From positions 1 through 64,000 of the forward strand of contig LWDI01000062.1 of NCBI GenBank assembly GCA_002083475.1: DNA of 64,000 nt. The letters are read 5' to 3'. Below the pieces are notes generated by a model. That model did not search any database, had not been told where the DNA came from, and saw only the letters and a program-made list of their open reading frames with translations. The position numbers and the translations under genes are program-made. This stretch comes from Proteobacteria bacterium SG_bin5. GTDB lineage: Bacteria; Pseudomonadota; Alphaproteobacteria; Sphingomonadales; Sphingomonadaceae. Positions 37,508 to 45,814 of the stretch are shown here, piece after piece (position 1 is the stretch's first letter; the number at the start of each line of letters is the position of its first letter).

Positions 37508-38386
37508 TTGACCGACTCAACACCCGAAACACTCGCCGCCGAACTTTGCGCGCTGCTCACGATCGAGGAGCTCGACACCGATCTCTATCGCGGCGCGAGC
37601 CGGCGCGAGGGGTTCGGGCGCGTGTTCGGCGGGCAGGTGATCGCGCAAGGGCTGCAAGCCGCGCAAGCCTCGACCGAGGCGCCCAAGATCGCCCATTCGC
37701 TCCACGCCTATTTCATGCGCCCCGGCGCCGAGGATCACCCGATCATCTACCGCGTGGTGCGCGATTTCGACGGCGGCAGCTTCGCGACGCGGCGGGTGAT
37801 CGCGATGCAAAAGGGCGTGCCGATCCTGAGCATGACCGTCTCGCTCCAACGCCCCGAAGCGGGCCTCGCGCATCAGGAGCCGATGCCCGAGGTCCCCGCG
37901 CCCGAGACGCTCACGAGCGATTTCGACCTGCGCCGCGCGATGGCCGAGCACGTGCCCGAGAAATTCCGCCGCGGCTTTTTGCGCGCGCGTCCGATCGAGC
38001 AACGCCCGGTCAACCCGCGCAACCCCTTCGAGCCGACCAAGAGCGACCCGTGGCAGGCGAGCTGGTTCCGCATCGCCGCGCCGATCGGCGACGATCCCGC
38101 GCTGCACCGCGCGATCCTGGCCTATGCCTCCGACATGGCGCTGCTCGGCACCGCGCTGCTGCCGCATGGGGTGAATTGGATGACCCACCCCTTGCAGACC
38201 GCGAGCCTCGATCACGCGGTCTGGCTCCACGAGCCTTTCCGCGCCGATGATTGGCTGCTTTACGTGTGCGACAGCCCCTGGGGCGGGCACGGGCGCGGCT
38301 TCAACCGCGGCCGCGTTTACGCGCGCGACGGCCGGCTGGTGGCGAGCACCGCGCAAGAGGGGTTGATTCGGCTGCGCGGGGGCTGA
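37508..38386 (+). CDS. tesB: Acyl-CoA thioesterase II (TesB family, TTG start)
   Basis: A 292-residue double hot-dog thioesterase hydrolysing acyl-CoA. It reads LYRGASRREGFGRVFGGQVI, then HSLHAYFMRPGAEDHPIIYR and VRDFDGGSFATRRVIAMQKG, ending SPWGGHGRGFNRGRVYARDG. The catalytic Asp/Gln/Ser-type residues lie in these blocks. No ATG fits: the TTG at 37508 with AAGGGGG seven bases upstream gives the standard length. It may release CoA from dead-end intermediates of the preceding pathway. Confidence 0.92.
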   Translation: MTDSTPETLAAELCALLTIEELDTDLYRGASRREGFGRVFGGQVIAQGLQAAQASTEAPKIAHSLHAYFMRPGAEDHPIIYRVVRDFDGGSFATRRVIAMQKGVPILSMTVSLQRPEAGLAHQEPMPEVPAPETLTSDFDLRRAMAEHVPEKFRRGFLRARPIEQRPVNPRNPFEPTKSDPWQASWFRIAAPIGDDPALHRAILAYASDMALLGTALLPHGVNWMTHPLQTASLDHAVWLHEPFRADDWLLYVCDSPWGGHGRGFNRGRVYARDGRLVASTAQEGLIRLRGG

Positions 38387-38434
38387 TTGGGCGTTTGGAG
38401 CTGTTTGCGATCACACCGAACCAATGGCTCGACG

Positions 38435-38628
38435 GCAAAAGCTCCTCCCCCATAGGGAGTTCAGGGTTGACCGTGCCCCGCACGGTCAAGGATCGTCCGG
38501 GGGACGATCCGACCCTGAACTGGGGACCACGCGAAGCGTGGTGGAGGGGTACCGCCCTCTATCCGCCGGGGACACCCCTCCGTTAGTCGCTGACGCGACT
38601 GCCACCTCCCCTTACAGGGGAGGAGCTA
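38435..38628. repeat. Family A intergenic repeat interrupted by a family B element
   Basis: The outer arms aaagctcctccccc and ccccttacaggggaggagct and the inner gtggaggggtacc / ggacacccctcc pair are those of family A. After the first hairpin the sequence is interrupted by the 64-nt family B element at 38458-38521, after which family A resumes with ggggaccacgcgaagcgtgg. Confidence 0.75.
38458..38521. repeat. Family B element, copy 1: three-way-junction palindrome
   Basis: A 64-nt unit. The outer stem is agttcagggt (38458-38467) / accctgaact (38512-38521). Inside are two hairpins: tgaccgtgc-ccc-gcacggtca (38468-38488) and ggatcgtcc-ggg-ggacgatcc (38490-38510). The two loops, ccc and ggg, are complementary. 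A second copy at 41951-42014 lies in opposite orientation and differs only by compensated pair changes. Confidence 0.85.
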
Positions 38629-38650
38629 AGCCGCGTTTCCGCAATTGGCC

Positions 38651-39763
38651 CTAATCCACCCGCGCCGATTCCGGCTCGCCCGGCTCGCCGATGCGGAAGC
38701 GGACATGTTCCACGCAGCCGCGATAGCCGTCGCCATCCACCCGCAGCCGCGCCTGTTCGATCCCCGCCTTGGCCGCCTCGCCGAACACCGCCGCCGGCTC
38801 GGCGTTGAGCACGCGGGCATTGCCCGGTTGGCCCCAAGGCGCGACGTCGAAGCCGATCACCGCCCAACCCTCGATATGGCGCGCGCGAAAGGCTTCGGGA
38901 AAGCGCGGCCGGGGCGGCGCAAGCCAGCGCGCGTGAATGTCCTCCGGACAGCCGCCGGGCAGCTTGAAGGCGGTGCGCGGCGGCTTTTCCGGCGCGGCGA
39001 GCGGCTGGCCCGCACCGCGCGAATAGCGGAACAGGCAGCCTTGGCGCGCCGGCCCTTGGAAGCGCGAGGCGCCGAGCGCCCGCAGCCCCGCGCGATCGAG
39101 CTCGGCATCGCCGCTGCTCGCCTCCACCTTCGCGCCGCGCACGCGCCCGCGCGCGTCGAGATCATAGCCCAGGATCGTCCAAGACGCTGTGCCCGGCGTC
39201 CGCGCCAGGCGGTTGAATTCAGGAAAATGCGTCACGCGGGGTGATGGCACGACGCGGCAGTTCGAGGGCGCGCCGCCGAAGACAGCGTCGATCAACGCCG
39301 GCTCGCGCACGCCGCCGAAGAACAGCGCCTCGATCGCCAGCGCGCGCGGCGCCTCGCTCAGGCCATAGCTTTGGCGCGTGACGCTGATCGTGCAGCCCTT
39401 GGCGACGCCCGGCGCGAAGCGCGCCACGGCGAGCGCGGCCTGGAAGCGCCCGTCATAATCGCCCTGCCCGCGCCGTTCGATGTCATGCGGCCGGCCGGTC
39501 GCGTCGATCGCGAAGCTCAGCGTCACCGGCGGGGCGTTGGTCCCCGACCACCCCGCCTCGACCGCCAGGCGTGGCGCGAGCGTGAGTGCGGGACTATCGC
39601 CGCCGATGCACCGCGCCGGCCCGAAGCGCGGCGCGACGAGCAGCCGCGTCGGGGCAGTGCCGGCGCTCGCCGGCGGCGTCGATACGATGGGCGGCACGGG
39701 GAGCGCCGGCGGCGCGGCTTGGCCGCCCAGCGCGAGCATCGGAGCAAGGAAAATCAAGCGCAT
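38651..39763 (-). CDS. Exported protein with three TonB-C-like repeats
   Basis: A 370-residue protein with a signal peptide (MRLIFLAPMLALGGQAAP). Three related segments follow: VTLSFAIDATGRPHDIERRG with a Cys-containing end, TASWTILGYDLDARGRVRGA through SRFQGPARQGCLFRYS, and GWAVIGFDVAPWGQPGNARV through GYRGCVEHVRFRI. Each has the beta-beta-alpha-beta wording of the TonB C-terminal domain. There is no TonB-type membrane anchor with a periplasm-spanning Pro-rich linker. It is thus a soluble periplasmic relative of TonB C-domains; the function is unknown. Conserved Cys pairs suggest disulfides. Confidence 0.72.
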   Translation of the reverse strand: MRLIFLAPMLALGGQAAPPALPVPPIVSTPPASAGTAPTRLLVAPRFGPARCIGGDSPALTLAPRLAVEAGWSGTNAPPVTLSFAIDATGRPHDIERRGQGDYDGRFQAALAVARFAPGVAKGCTISVTRQSYGLSEAPRALAIEALFFGGVREPALIDAVFGGAPSNCRVVPSPRVTHFPEFNRLARTPGTASWTILGYDLDARGRVRGAKVEASSGDAELDRAGLRALGASRFQGPARQGCLFRYSRGAGQPLAAPEKPPRTAFKLPGGCPEDIHARWLAPPRPRFPEAFRARHIEGWAVIGFDVAPWGQPGNARVLNAEPAAVFGEAAKAGIEQARLRVDGDGYRGCVEHVRFRIGEPGEPESARVD

Positions 39764-39844
39764 GGTCACCTCCAGCCGCGGGGGCTGTCGGCATAAGCCG
39801 CGCGCGATGCAAGCCCTTCCGATGACGGCCGCGCGAAGGTGTCG

Positions 39845-39881
39845 GAAAAACAACCCGCCGTCGCGCGGGGGCGACGGCGGG
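39845..39881 (-). terminator. Intrinsic terminator of the small membrane protein gene
   Basis: An 11-bp stem, cccgccgtcgc (39854-39864) / gcgacggcggg (39871-39881), with a 6-base loop; on the minus strand it is followed by ttgtttttc. It lies directly downstream of the 39901-40173 gene. Confidence 0.8.
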
Positions 39882-39900
39882 GTGCTCGGCCTAGATCGCC

Positions 39901-40173
39901 TCAGCGGCTGACGGGAACGCCGTTGCCATTGCCCTGATCGCGCGTGCCGGCGATCACCGCCAGCGCGGCAACCGCGCCGCCGACGACGAGCACCGCGAAC
40001 ACCGCGATCCCGGCGTTCGAAACCTTGGCCTTGCCGCCCTTGGGCGCGGCACGCACCGGCGCGGCGTTGGCGAGCGACAGCGGCGCGGCGGCGCTGGCGC
40101 CCGGGGCTGCGGTCGCCACGGTCGGCAGCGCGATCAAGCTCAGCGCGGCGCTGGCCGCGATCAATTTCTTCAT
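39901..40173 (-). CDS. Small secreted or membrane-anchored protein of unknown function
   Basis: A 90-residue protein. MKKLIAASAALSLIALPTVA is a signal peptide; a second hydrophobic helix is AGIAVFAVLVVGGAVAALAV, ending in a short polar tail TRDQGNGNGVPVSR. The linker is Ala- and Pro-rich. The ATG at 40173 was chosen because the longer frame upstream is antisense to nothing recognisable and overlaps the SDR gene. A clear terminator follows. No family is recognised; such single-helix Ala-rich proteins are common in sphingomonads. Confidence 0.8.
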   Translation of the reverse strand: MKKLIAASAALSLIALPTVATAAPGASAAAPLSLANAAPVRAAPKGGKAKVSNAGIAVFAVLVVGGAVAALAVIAGTRDQGNGNGVPVSR

Positions 40174-40243
40174 GATATTTCCCCTTCGCGGCGGTTCGCT
40201 CGCAACGTGGCGAACGCGTGAAGGTTCCCCGGCGCGGGCGAAG

Positions 40244-41053
40244 TCAAACCGCCGTCTTGCCGAACTCCTGGCGGATGACGGGATGGCTCGACGACAAACC
40301 GCCATCGACCGCGAGCGCCTGACCATTGACGTAACTCGCCTCGTCCGACGCCAGGAACAGCGCGGCGCGCGCGAGTTCTTCGGCTTGCGCCGCGCGGCGC
40401 AGCGGATTGAGCCGGCCGATCTTCTCCATCTTGCCCGCCTCGCGCGCATAATCGAAGGTCGGCTTGGTCATCCCCGTTTCGGTGAGGCCGGGGCAGAGCG
40501 CGTTCACCCGCACGTTGCTGCCCGCCAGCTGCTGCGCGGCGACTTGCGCCAGATTGATCACCCCCGCCTTTGACGCCGAATAAGCCGGCGACCCCGCGCC
40601 CGAGCGAATGCCCGCGACGCTCGCGGTGAGCACCAGCGCGCCGCCCCCCGTTTCCCTGGCCCGCTCGGCGATCTTCGGCGCGGCGTGCTTGACCGCGAGG
40701 AAGGGGCCGATCAAATTCACCCGCAGCACCTCGGCGAACAGTTCGGGCGTGGTATCGAAGATATTGGCCATGCCGCCCGAGATCCCGGCATTGGCGAAGA
40801 AAATGTCGAGCCCGCCGAAAGCGTCGCAGGCCTTGGCGACGGCGGCGACGACGTCTTCCTCGCGGCCCGCGTCGATCCGCAGCGCCTCGGCGCGCCCGCC
40901 GGCGGCGGTGATCGCTTCGGCGGTGTCGCGCACGCTCTCGGCCCAATCGGCGCAGAGCACCGCCCCGCCCTCGGCGGCGAACAGCCGCGCAGCGGCGGCG
41001 CCGATCCCCGAGGCGGCGCCGGTGACGATGATCGATTTGCCGGTGAAACGCAT
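40244..41053 (-). CDS. SDR family oxidoreductase
   Basis: A 269-residue short-chain dehydrogenase: [27 protein letters not shown] (an acidic Asp after beta-2, favouring NAD), [31 protein letters not shown] and KAGVINLAQ with the catalytic Tyr-xxx-Lys, then [20 protein letters not shown]. It is the last gene of the minus-strand catabolic set from the acyl-CoA dehydrogenase at 45662. Its substrate is unknown; it may oxidise a hydroxyacyl intermediate. Confidence 0.92.
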   Translation of the reverse strand: MRFTGKSIIVTGAASGIGAAAARLFAAEGGAVLCADWAESVRDTAEAITAAGGRAEALRIDAGREEDVVAAVAKACDAFGGLDIFFANAGISGGMANIFDTTPELFAEVLRVNLIGPFLAVKHAAPKIAERARETGGGALVLTASVAGIRSGAGSPAYSASKAGVINLAQVAAQQLAGSNVRVNALCPGLTETGMTKPTFDYAREAGKMEKIGRLNPLRRAAQAEELARAALFLASDEASYVNGQALAVDGGLSSSHPVIRQEFGKTAV

Positions 41054-41077
41054 GCTCCCTCCCCTTGCCGCTTGAGC

Positions 41078-41140
41078 GTCATGCCGGCGAAAGCCGGCAT
41101 CTCTCTGCCATCGAGAGACCCCGGCCTTCGCCGGGGTGAC
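41078..41140. repeat. Family D intergenic palindrome
   Basis: Arms gtcatgccggcgaaagccgg and ccggccttcgccggggtgac around a catctctctgccatcgagag centre, between the two SDR genes. Confidence 0.75.
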
Positions 41141-41163
41141 GGTTCAATGTCGTACCTTGCCGG

Positions 41164-41928
41164 TCAAATCGTCACCCCGCCGTCGAGCACGATCGTCTGC
41201 CCGGTCATGAAGCTCGACGCTTGGCTCGCCAGGAACACGACCGCGCCGGCGATTTCGTGCGGCTCGCCGATGCGGCGCAGCGGCACGCTCTTGTTCGCGG
41301 CCTCGATCCGCACCGGATCTTCCCACAGCGCCTTGGCGAAATCGGTTTTAATGAGGCCCGGCGCGATGCAATTCACCCGCACGTTATCGGGCCCGAATTC
41401 ATGCGCCAAATTGCGCGCGAGCTGCATATCGGCGGCCTTGCTGATGCAATAAGCGCCGATCACGGTCGAGCCGCGCAAGCCGCCGATCGACGAGACGATG
41501 ATGATCGATCCCGACCGCCGCGCGCGCATCTCGGGCGCGACCATCGCGATCAGCCAATGGTTCGAGACGATGTTGTTGTCGAGGATCTTACGAAATTGTT
41601 CGTCGCTAATACCTTCTTGCGGGCCATAATAGGGATTGGACGCGGCGTTGCAGACGAGCACGTCGATCCGCCCGAAGGCGCGGCGCGTTTCGTCGACCAA
41701 ATGCTGCAGGCCCGCCTTGTCCGAGATGTTCGCCGCGACCGCGATGGCGGTGCCTTCGCCGAACTTGCCGTTCAATTCCTCGGCGACCGCGTCGCACGCA
41801 TCCTGTTTGCGGCTGGAGATGACGACCTTCGCGCCATGTTCGGCGAGTTCGTAAGCGCTCGCCTTGCCGATTCCGCGCGACGAGCCGGTGACGATGGCGA
41901 CTTGGCCGGTGAGATCGAATTGCGACAT
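41164..41928 (-). CDS. SDR family oxidoreductase
   Basis: A 254-residue short-chain dehydrogenase: AIVTGSSRGIGKASAYELAE, ISSRKQDACD (an Arg after beta-2, favouring NADP), CNAASNPYYGP, VSSIGGLRGSTVIGAYCISK with the Tyr-xxx-Lys pair, and SSFMTGQTIVLDGGVTI. The pattern CNAASNPYYGP is like the peroxisomal DHRS4 and bacterial acyl-chain SDR group. It is one of two SDR genes in the same minus-strand series as the kinase and acyl-CoA dehydrogenase. Confidence 0.92.
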   Translation of the reverse strand: MSQFDLTGQVAIVTGSSRGIGKASAYELAEHGAKVVISSRKQDACDAVAEELNGKFGEGTAIAVAANISDKAGLQHLVDETRRAFGRIDVLVCNAASNPYYGPQEGISDEQFRKILDNNIVSNHWLIAMVAPEMRARRSGSIIIVSSIGGLRGSTVIGAYCISKAADMQLARNLAHEFGPDNVRVNCIAPGLIKTDFAKALWEDPVRIEAANKSVPLRRIGEPHEIAGAVVFLASQASSFMTGQTIVLDGGVTI

Positions 41929-41933
41929 TACTT

Positions 41934-42098
41934 CCTCTCCCTTTTAGGGGAGTTTGGGGTCGGATTGTCCCCCGGACAATCCTCAACCGTGCGGGGCACG
42001 GTTGACCCCAAACTGGCCGGGGAGAGGGGCCGGTATGGCGACCGCCGCCCTGCTGCCCCGCCCCTCTCCCAACCCTCTCCCCTGAAGGGGAGAGGGCA
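41934..42098. repeat. Family C intergenic repeat interrupted by a family B element
   Basis: The family C arm ctctcccttttaggggag is interrupted directly after ggggag by the 64-nt element at 41951-42014; family C then continues with ggccggggagagg and ends with ctctcccctgaaggggagag. Confidence 0.75.
41951..42014. repeat. Family B element, copy 2: three-way-junction palindrome (inverted relative to copy 1)
   Basis: The outer stem is agtttggggt (41951-41960) / accccaaact (42005-42014); the hairpins are ggattgtcc-ccc-ggacaatcc (41962-41982) and caaccgtgc-ggg-gcacggttg (41984-42004). After reverse complementing it aligns with copy 1 without gaps: 54 of 64 positions are identical, and the ten differences form five compensated base pairs. 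Confidence 0.85.
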
Positions 42099-42108
42099 TT
42101 CATTGCCC

Positions 42109-43167
42109 CTACGCCCCCGCCCGTTGCGCGAACTGCCACGCCGCCGCCGCGAGCGGGCCGACGCGCTCCGCCGTCTTGGCGGCCTGCGCGCTCGAGGCGG
42201 TGCCATCGACGATGCGCTTCTTGATGCCTTGGACGATCCCCGTCAGCCGGAATAAATTATAAGCGAAATACCAGTCGAGATCAGGCACGCCATCGCGCCC
42301 CGTGGCGGCCGCGTAGCGCGCGACGGCCTCCTCCATCGTCGGAATGCCGCTGTCGGCGCCGGCGAGGCCCATGATCCCCGAACGCCCATCGGCCGGGGTC
42401 ACCCAATTCATCAGGAAATAGCTGAAATCGGCCAGCGGATCGCCGAGCGTCGAGAGTTCCCAGTCGAGCACCGCGATCACGCGTGGCGCGTCGCCCGCGA
42501 AGATCATATTGTCGATGCGGTAATCACCATGGACGATCGACGTGCGCGTTTGCTCGGGCACGGTGCGCGGCAGGAAGTCGATCAATGCCTCGACATCGGG
42601 CATGTGTTCGGTTTCCGAAGCGCGATATTGCTTGGTCCAGCGCGCGACCTGACGCTCGAAATAATTGCCGGGCTTGCCATAATCCTCGAGCCCCGCCGCC
42701 GCATAATCGGTATTGTGGAGCGCGGCGAGGGTGTCGATCATCGCATGGTAATGATCGCGGCGGGCGGCGGGCGTCAACTCGGGGAGCGAGCCGTCCCACA
42801 GGTTCCGCCCCTCCACCAAAGCCATCACATAGAATTTGCTGCCAATCACCTCGGGGTCGTCGCACAGCCCATAGGGTTTGGGCACCGGAAAGCCGGTCGG
42901 GTGGAGCCCCGCGATCAACCGATATTCGCGGTCGACGGCATGGGCGCTCGGCAGCAATTTGCCGAAGGGCTGGCGGCGCAGCACGAACAACCCGTGCTCG
43001 GTGATCAGTTTATAAGTCGGGTTCGATTGCCCGCCCTTGAATTTTTCGAGCCGCACCGCCCCGGCCACGCCGACATGCTCGGCCATCCAGGCGGCGACTT
43101 TGGCGGGATCGATCGGATCGTCGGCAGGCACGGGGAGCGTGCCGACCATCTGCTCTTCCGCCGTCAT
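42109..43167 (-). CDS. Phosphotransferase of the ACAD10/11 kinase-domain type
   Basis: A 352-residue APH-fold kinase. Seen are VRLEKFKGGQSNPTYKLITE at the nucleotide-binding loop, FVLRRQPFGKLLPSAHAVDR, the catalytic loop SIVHGDYRIDNMIF (HGDxxxxN) and AVLDWELSTLGDPLADFSYF, the metal-binding Asp. This wording matches the kinase domain fused to acyl-CoA dehydrogenase in human ACAD10/11 and the separate bacterial relatives. In known systems it phosphorylates the 4-hydroxyl of 4-hydroxyacyl-CoA. An acyl-CoA dehydrogenase of the matching type lies one gene upstream. It overlaps the alcohol dehydrogenase gene by ATGA. Confidence 0.9.
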   Translation of the reverse strand: MTAEEQMVGTLPVPADDPIDPAKVAAWMAEHVGVAGAVRLEKFKGGQSNPTYKLITEHGLFVLRRQPFGKLLPSAHAVDREYRLIAGLHPTGFPVPKPYGLCDDPEVIGSKFYVMALVEGRNLWDGSLPELTPAARRDHYHAMIDTLAALHNTDYAAAGLEDYGKPGNYFERQVARWTKQYRASETEHMPDVEALIDFLPRTVPEQTRTSIVHGDYRIDNMIFAGDAPRVIAVLDWELSTLGDPLADFSYFLMNWVTPADGRSGIMGLAGADSGIPTMEEAVARYAAATGRDGVPDLDWYFAYNLFRLTGIVQGIKKRIVDGTASSAQAAKTAERVGPLAAAAWQFAQRAGA

Positions 43168-44249
43168 GCGAATTCGATCACGGAGCGCACCGTGTCCCCC
43201 TGGCGCAGCGCCGCGAGCGCGCCGTTCACGCCCGCGAGCGGAATTTTCTCGGCGACCAAAGTATCGAGATCGAGCTTGCCGTCCAGATAAAGCCGCACCA
43301 GCCGCGGCATGTCGATCGGGAAGCGAGTGGAGCCGAGCAGCGAGCCTTGCAGGCGCTTGCCGGTGAGGAAGCTCGGGCCGGGCAGGCTCACCATCTTGCC
43401 CGGGGCGATCATCCCCAGGATCGTCGCGGTGCCGCCGCGCTTGAGCAAAGTCCAAGCGAGCTCGGCGGTCTCGGGCCGCCCGACCGCCTCGATCGCATAA
43501 TCCACGCCCCCCTGCGTGAGCGCGATCAGCTTCTTGAAGAGATCGGGCTCGTCGGGCGCGAAGCCGTGGGTCGCGCCCAGCCGCGTCGCGAGCGCGCGTT
43601 TCTCCGCCACCGGATCGATCGCGATGATCTGCGAGGCGCCCGCGATCTTGGCGGCGTTGATCGCGGCGAGGCCGATGCCGCCGCAGCCGATCACCGCGAC
43701 CGTCTCGCCGGCGCGCAGCCGGCTGTCGTTGAATATCGCCCCCGCCCCGGTGATCACCGCGCAGCCGAGCAGCGCGGCCTGGGTCAGCGGCATGTCCTTG
43801 CTGATCGCGACACAGGCATTTTCATGCACCAGCATGGCTTCGGCGAAGGCCGACAGGTTGAGGAAGGGCGCGAGCGGGGTGCCGTCGGCGCGCGCCAGGC
43901 GCGGCGGCGCGCCCTTGGGGCGGCGGGTCGAGGGATCGACGCAGAGCGAGGGGCGCCCGGTGACGCACATCTCGCAGCTGCCGCAGAAAACGGTGAAGAA
44001 GGTGATCACATGATCGCCGGGCCGAAGCCGCGCGACGTCCGACCCCACCGCCTCGACCACGCCCGCCGCTTCATGCCCGGGTACGGTCGGCACCGGGTGG
44101 GGGAAGCTGCCGTCGACGAAATGCAGGTCCGATCGGCACACCCCGCAGGCGGCGGTGCGGATCAGCACTTCGCGGGGGCCGGGCGAATCGATGCGGACGT
44201 CCTCGATCACGAGGTCCGATTTGGGTTCGAACAGGATGGCGGCTTTCAC
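43164..44249 (-). CDS. Zinc-dependent alcohol dehydrogenase (MDR family)
   Basis: A 361-residue medium-chain dehydrogenase. Catalytic zinc ligands lie in ACGVCRSDLHF and PGHEAAGVVEAV; the structural zinc site is CGSCEMCVTGRPSLC. The NAD-binding motif is VAVIGCGGIGLAAINAAK, followed by an acidic Asp in IIAIDPVAEKR, favouring NAD. The GTG at 44249 has GGGAG upstream. It lies between the ACAD10/11-type kinase and the dehydrogenase genes, with a 4-base overlap to the kinase, suggesting a shared pathway. Confidence 0.93.
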   Translation of the reverse strand: MKAAILFEPKSDLVIEDVRIDSPGPREVLIRTAACGVCRSDLHFVDGSFPHPVPTVPGHEAAGVVEAVGSDVARLRPGDHVITFFTVFCGSCEMCVTGRPSLCVDPSTRRPKGAPPRLARADGTPLAPFLNLSAFAEAMLVHENACVAISKDMPLTQAALLGCAVITGAGAIFNDSRLRAGETVAVIGCGGIGLAAINAAKIAGASQIIAIDPVAEKRALATRLGATHGFAPDEPDLFKKLIALTQGGVDYAIEAVGRPETAELAWTLLKRGGTATILGMIAPGKMVSLPGPSFLTGKRLQGSLLGSTRFPIDMPRLVRLYLDGKLDLDTLVAEKIPLAGVNGALAALRQGDTVRSVIEFA

Positions 44250-44256
44250 GTAACTC

Positions 44257-44361
44257 CCTCTCCCCTTTAGGGGAGAGGGTCGGGGAGAGGGGCCGAACTT
44301 ACACCCGCCGCTCTCTTTATCGCCCCTCTCCCAACCCTCTCCCCTGAAGGGGAGAGGGCCA
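44257..44361. repeat. Family C intergenic repeat
   Basis: Arms ctctcccctttaggggagag and ctctcccctgaaggggagag separated by ggtcggggagaggggccgaa and gcccctctcccaa, between the alcohol dehydrogenase and acyl-CoA dehydrogenase genes. Confidence 0.75.
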
Positions 44362-44384
44362 AATGATACATAGGTGCCTGAGCC

Positions 44385-45662
44385 CTACCGCCGCACCGCC
44401 GCCTTCGCCGCGACGGCGTCGGGCAGATCGGCGAATTTGCCGAACTCGTGGCGGGCGATCGCGCGGTTGTGGACTTCGTCCGGCCCGTCGGCGAAGCGGA
44501 GCGTCCGCATCGACGCCCAGGCGCCCGCCAAGTGAAAATCGTCCGACACGCCGCCGCCGCCATGCGCCTGGATCGCGTCGTCCAGGATCGCGAGCGCCAT
44601 ATTCGGCGCCTGCACCTTGATCATCGCGATTTCGAGCTGCGCCGCCTTGTTGCCCGCCTTGTCCATCATATCGGCGGCCTTGAGGCACAAAAGCCGCGTC
44701 ATCTCGATATCGATGCGCGCGCGCGCGAGCCGCTGTTCCCAGATCGAATGATCGGCGATGCGCTTGCCGAAGGCGACGCGGGTGAGCAGCCGCTTGGCCA
44801 TCGCCTCGATCGCGGTTTCCGCGACCCCGATCGTGCGCATACAGTGATGGATGCGCCCCGGCCCCAGGCGCCCCTGCGCGATCTCGAACCCGCGCCCCTC
44901 GCCGAGCAGCAGATTGTCGACCGGCACGCGCACGTCCCTCAGCTCGACCTCGCCATGGCCGTGCGGCGCGTGATCATAGCCGAACACGGTGAGCATCCGC
45001 TTGATCGTGACCCCGGGCGTATCGAGCGGCACCAAAATCTGGCTCTGCTGGGTGTGGCGCTGCGCCTCCGGATTGGTCTTGCCCATCACGATCGCGATCT
45101 TGCAGCGCGGATCGCCGACCCCGCTCGACCACCATTTGGTGCCGTTGATCACATAATGATCGCCGTCGCGCACGATCGACGTTTCGATATTGGTCGCGTC
45201 CGAACTCGCGACCGCCGGCTCGGTCATGAGGAAGGCCGAACGGATTTCGCCGTTCATCAGCGGGCGCAGCCACGCCTCTTTCTGCGCGCGCGTGCCATAG
45301 CGCATCAGCACTTCCATATTGCCGGTATCGGGCGCCGAGCAGTTGAAGCATTCGCTCGCCCAGCCGATCTTGCCCATTTCCTCGGCGCAGAGCGCATATT
45401 CGAGATTGGTGAGCTGGGTACCTTCGAACTCGAAGCTATCGTCCACCGGCGGCGCGCCCGAATGCGGCGGCATGAAGAAGTTCCACAGCCCTTCGGCCTT
45501 GGCCTTGGCCTTTACTTCCTCGATCACCGGGATCACTTTCCAGCGTTCGCCCTCGGCTTCCTGCTGGTGATAGTCACCGTTGCGAGGGCGGATTTCGCGA
45601 TCGATGAAATCGCGCACGCGGTCGCGGAAATAGGTTTCGCGTTCGGTGAGCGTGAAATCCAT
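44385..45662 (-). CDS. Acyl-CoA dehydrogenase, ACAD10/11 / FadE2 type
   Basis: A 425-residue flavoprotein. It reads [80 protein letters not shown] and [20 protein letters not shown], ending in [20 protein letters not shown]. This set is the ACAD10/11 (FadE2-like) subgroup rather than the short-chain group. In characterised systems it removes phosphate from 4-phosphoacyl-CoA after the kinase has acted. The ATG at 45662 was chosen; the extra upstream residues lie in the divergent promoter. It is the first gene of the minus-strand series. Confidence 0.92.
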   Translation of the reverse strand: MDFTLTERETYFRDRVRDFIDREIRPRNGDYHQQEAEGERWKVIPVIEEVKAKAKAEGLWNFFMPPHSGAPPVDDSFEFEGTQLTNLEYALCAEEMGKIGWASECFNCSAPDTGNMEVLMRYGTRAQKEAWLRPLMNGEIRSAFLMTEPAVASSDATNIETSIVRDGDHYVINGTKWWSSGVGDPRCKIAIVMGKTNPEAQRHTQQSQILVPLDTPGVTIKRMLTVFGYDHAPHGHGEVELRDVRVPVDNLLLGEGRGFEIAQGRLGPGRIHHCMRTIGVAETAIEAMAKRLLTRVAFGKRIADHSIWEQRLARARIDIEMTRLLCLKAADMMDKAGNKAAQLEIAMIKVQAPNMALAILDDAIQAHGGGGVSDDFHLAGAWASMRTLRFADGPDEVHNRAIARHEFGKFADLPDAVAAKAAVRR

Positions 45663-45702
45663 GGGGCCTCCTCGCAACTGGCAGGCTGCAAGGCTTAGAC
45701 CA

Positions 45703-45718
45703 TACCGCTTATTCGGTA
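45703..45718. promoter_or_regulatory. Operator candidate in the divergent acyl-CoA dehydrogenase / TetR promoter
   Basis: The inverted repeat taccg-cttatt-cggta lies between the divergent start codons at 45662 and 45815. A second weaker pair, gtatg (45735-45739) and catac (45753-45757), follows. Position and symmetry suit binding by the dual-TetR protein encoded next to it. This is inference. Confidence 0.45.
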
Positions 45719-45814
45719 AAGCGCCGAAAGCGGGGTATGATCCGCCCTTGCGCATACGAATTCGCGAGCGCCGTTGGGGACTGGTCCTTCGAAAAGACTT
45801 TGCTAAGCTGGCGG

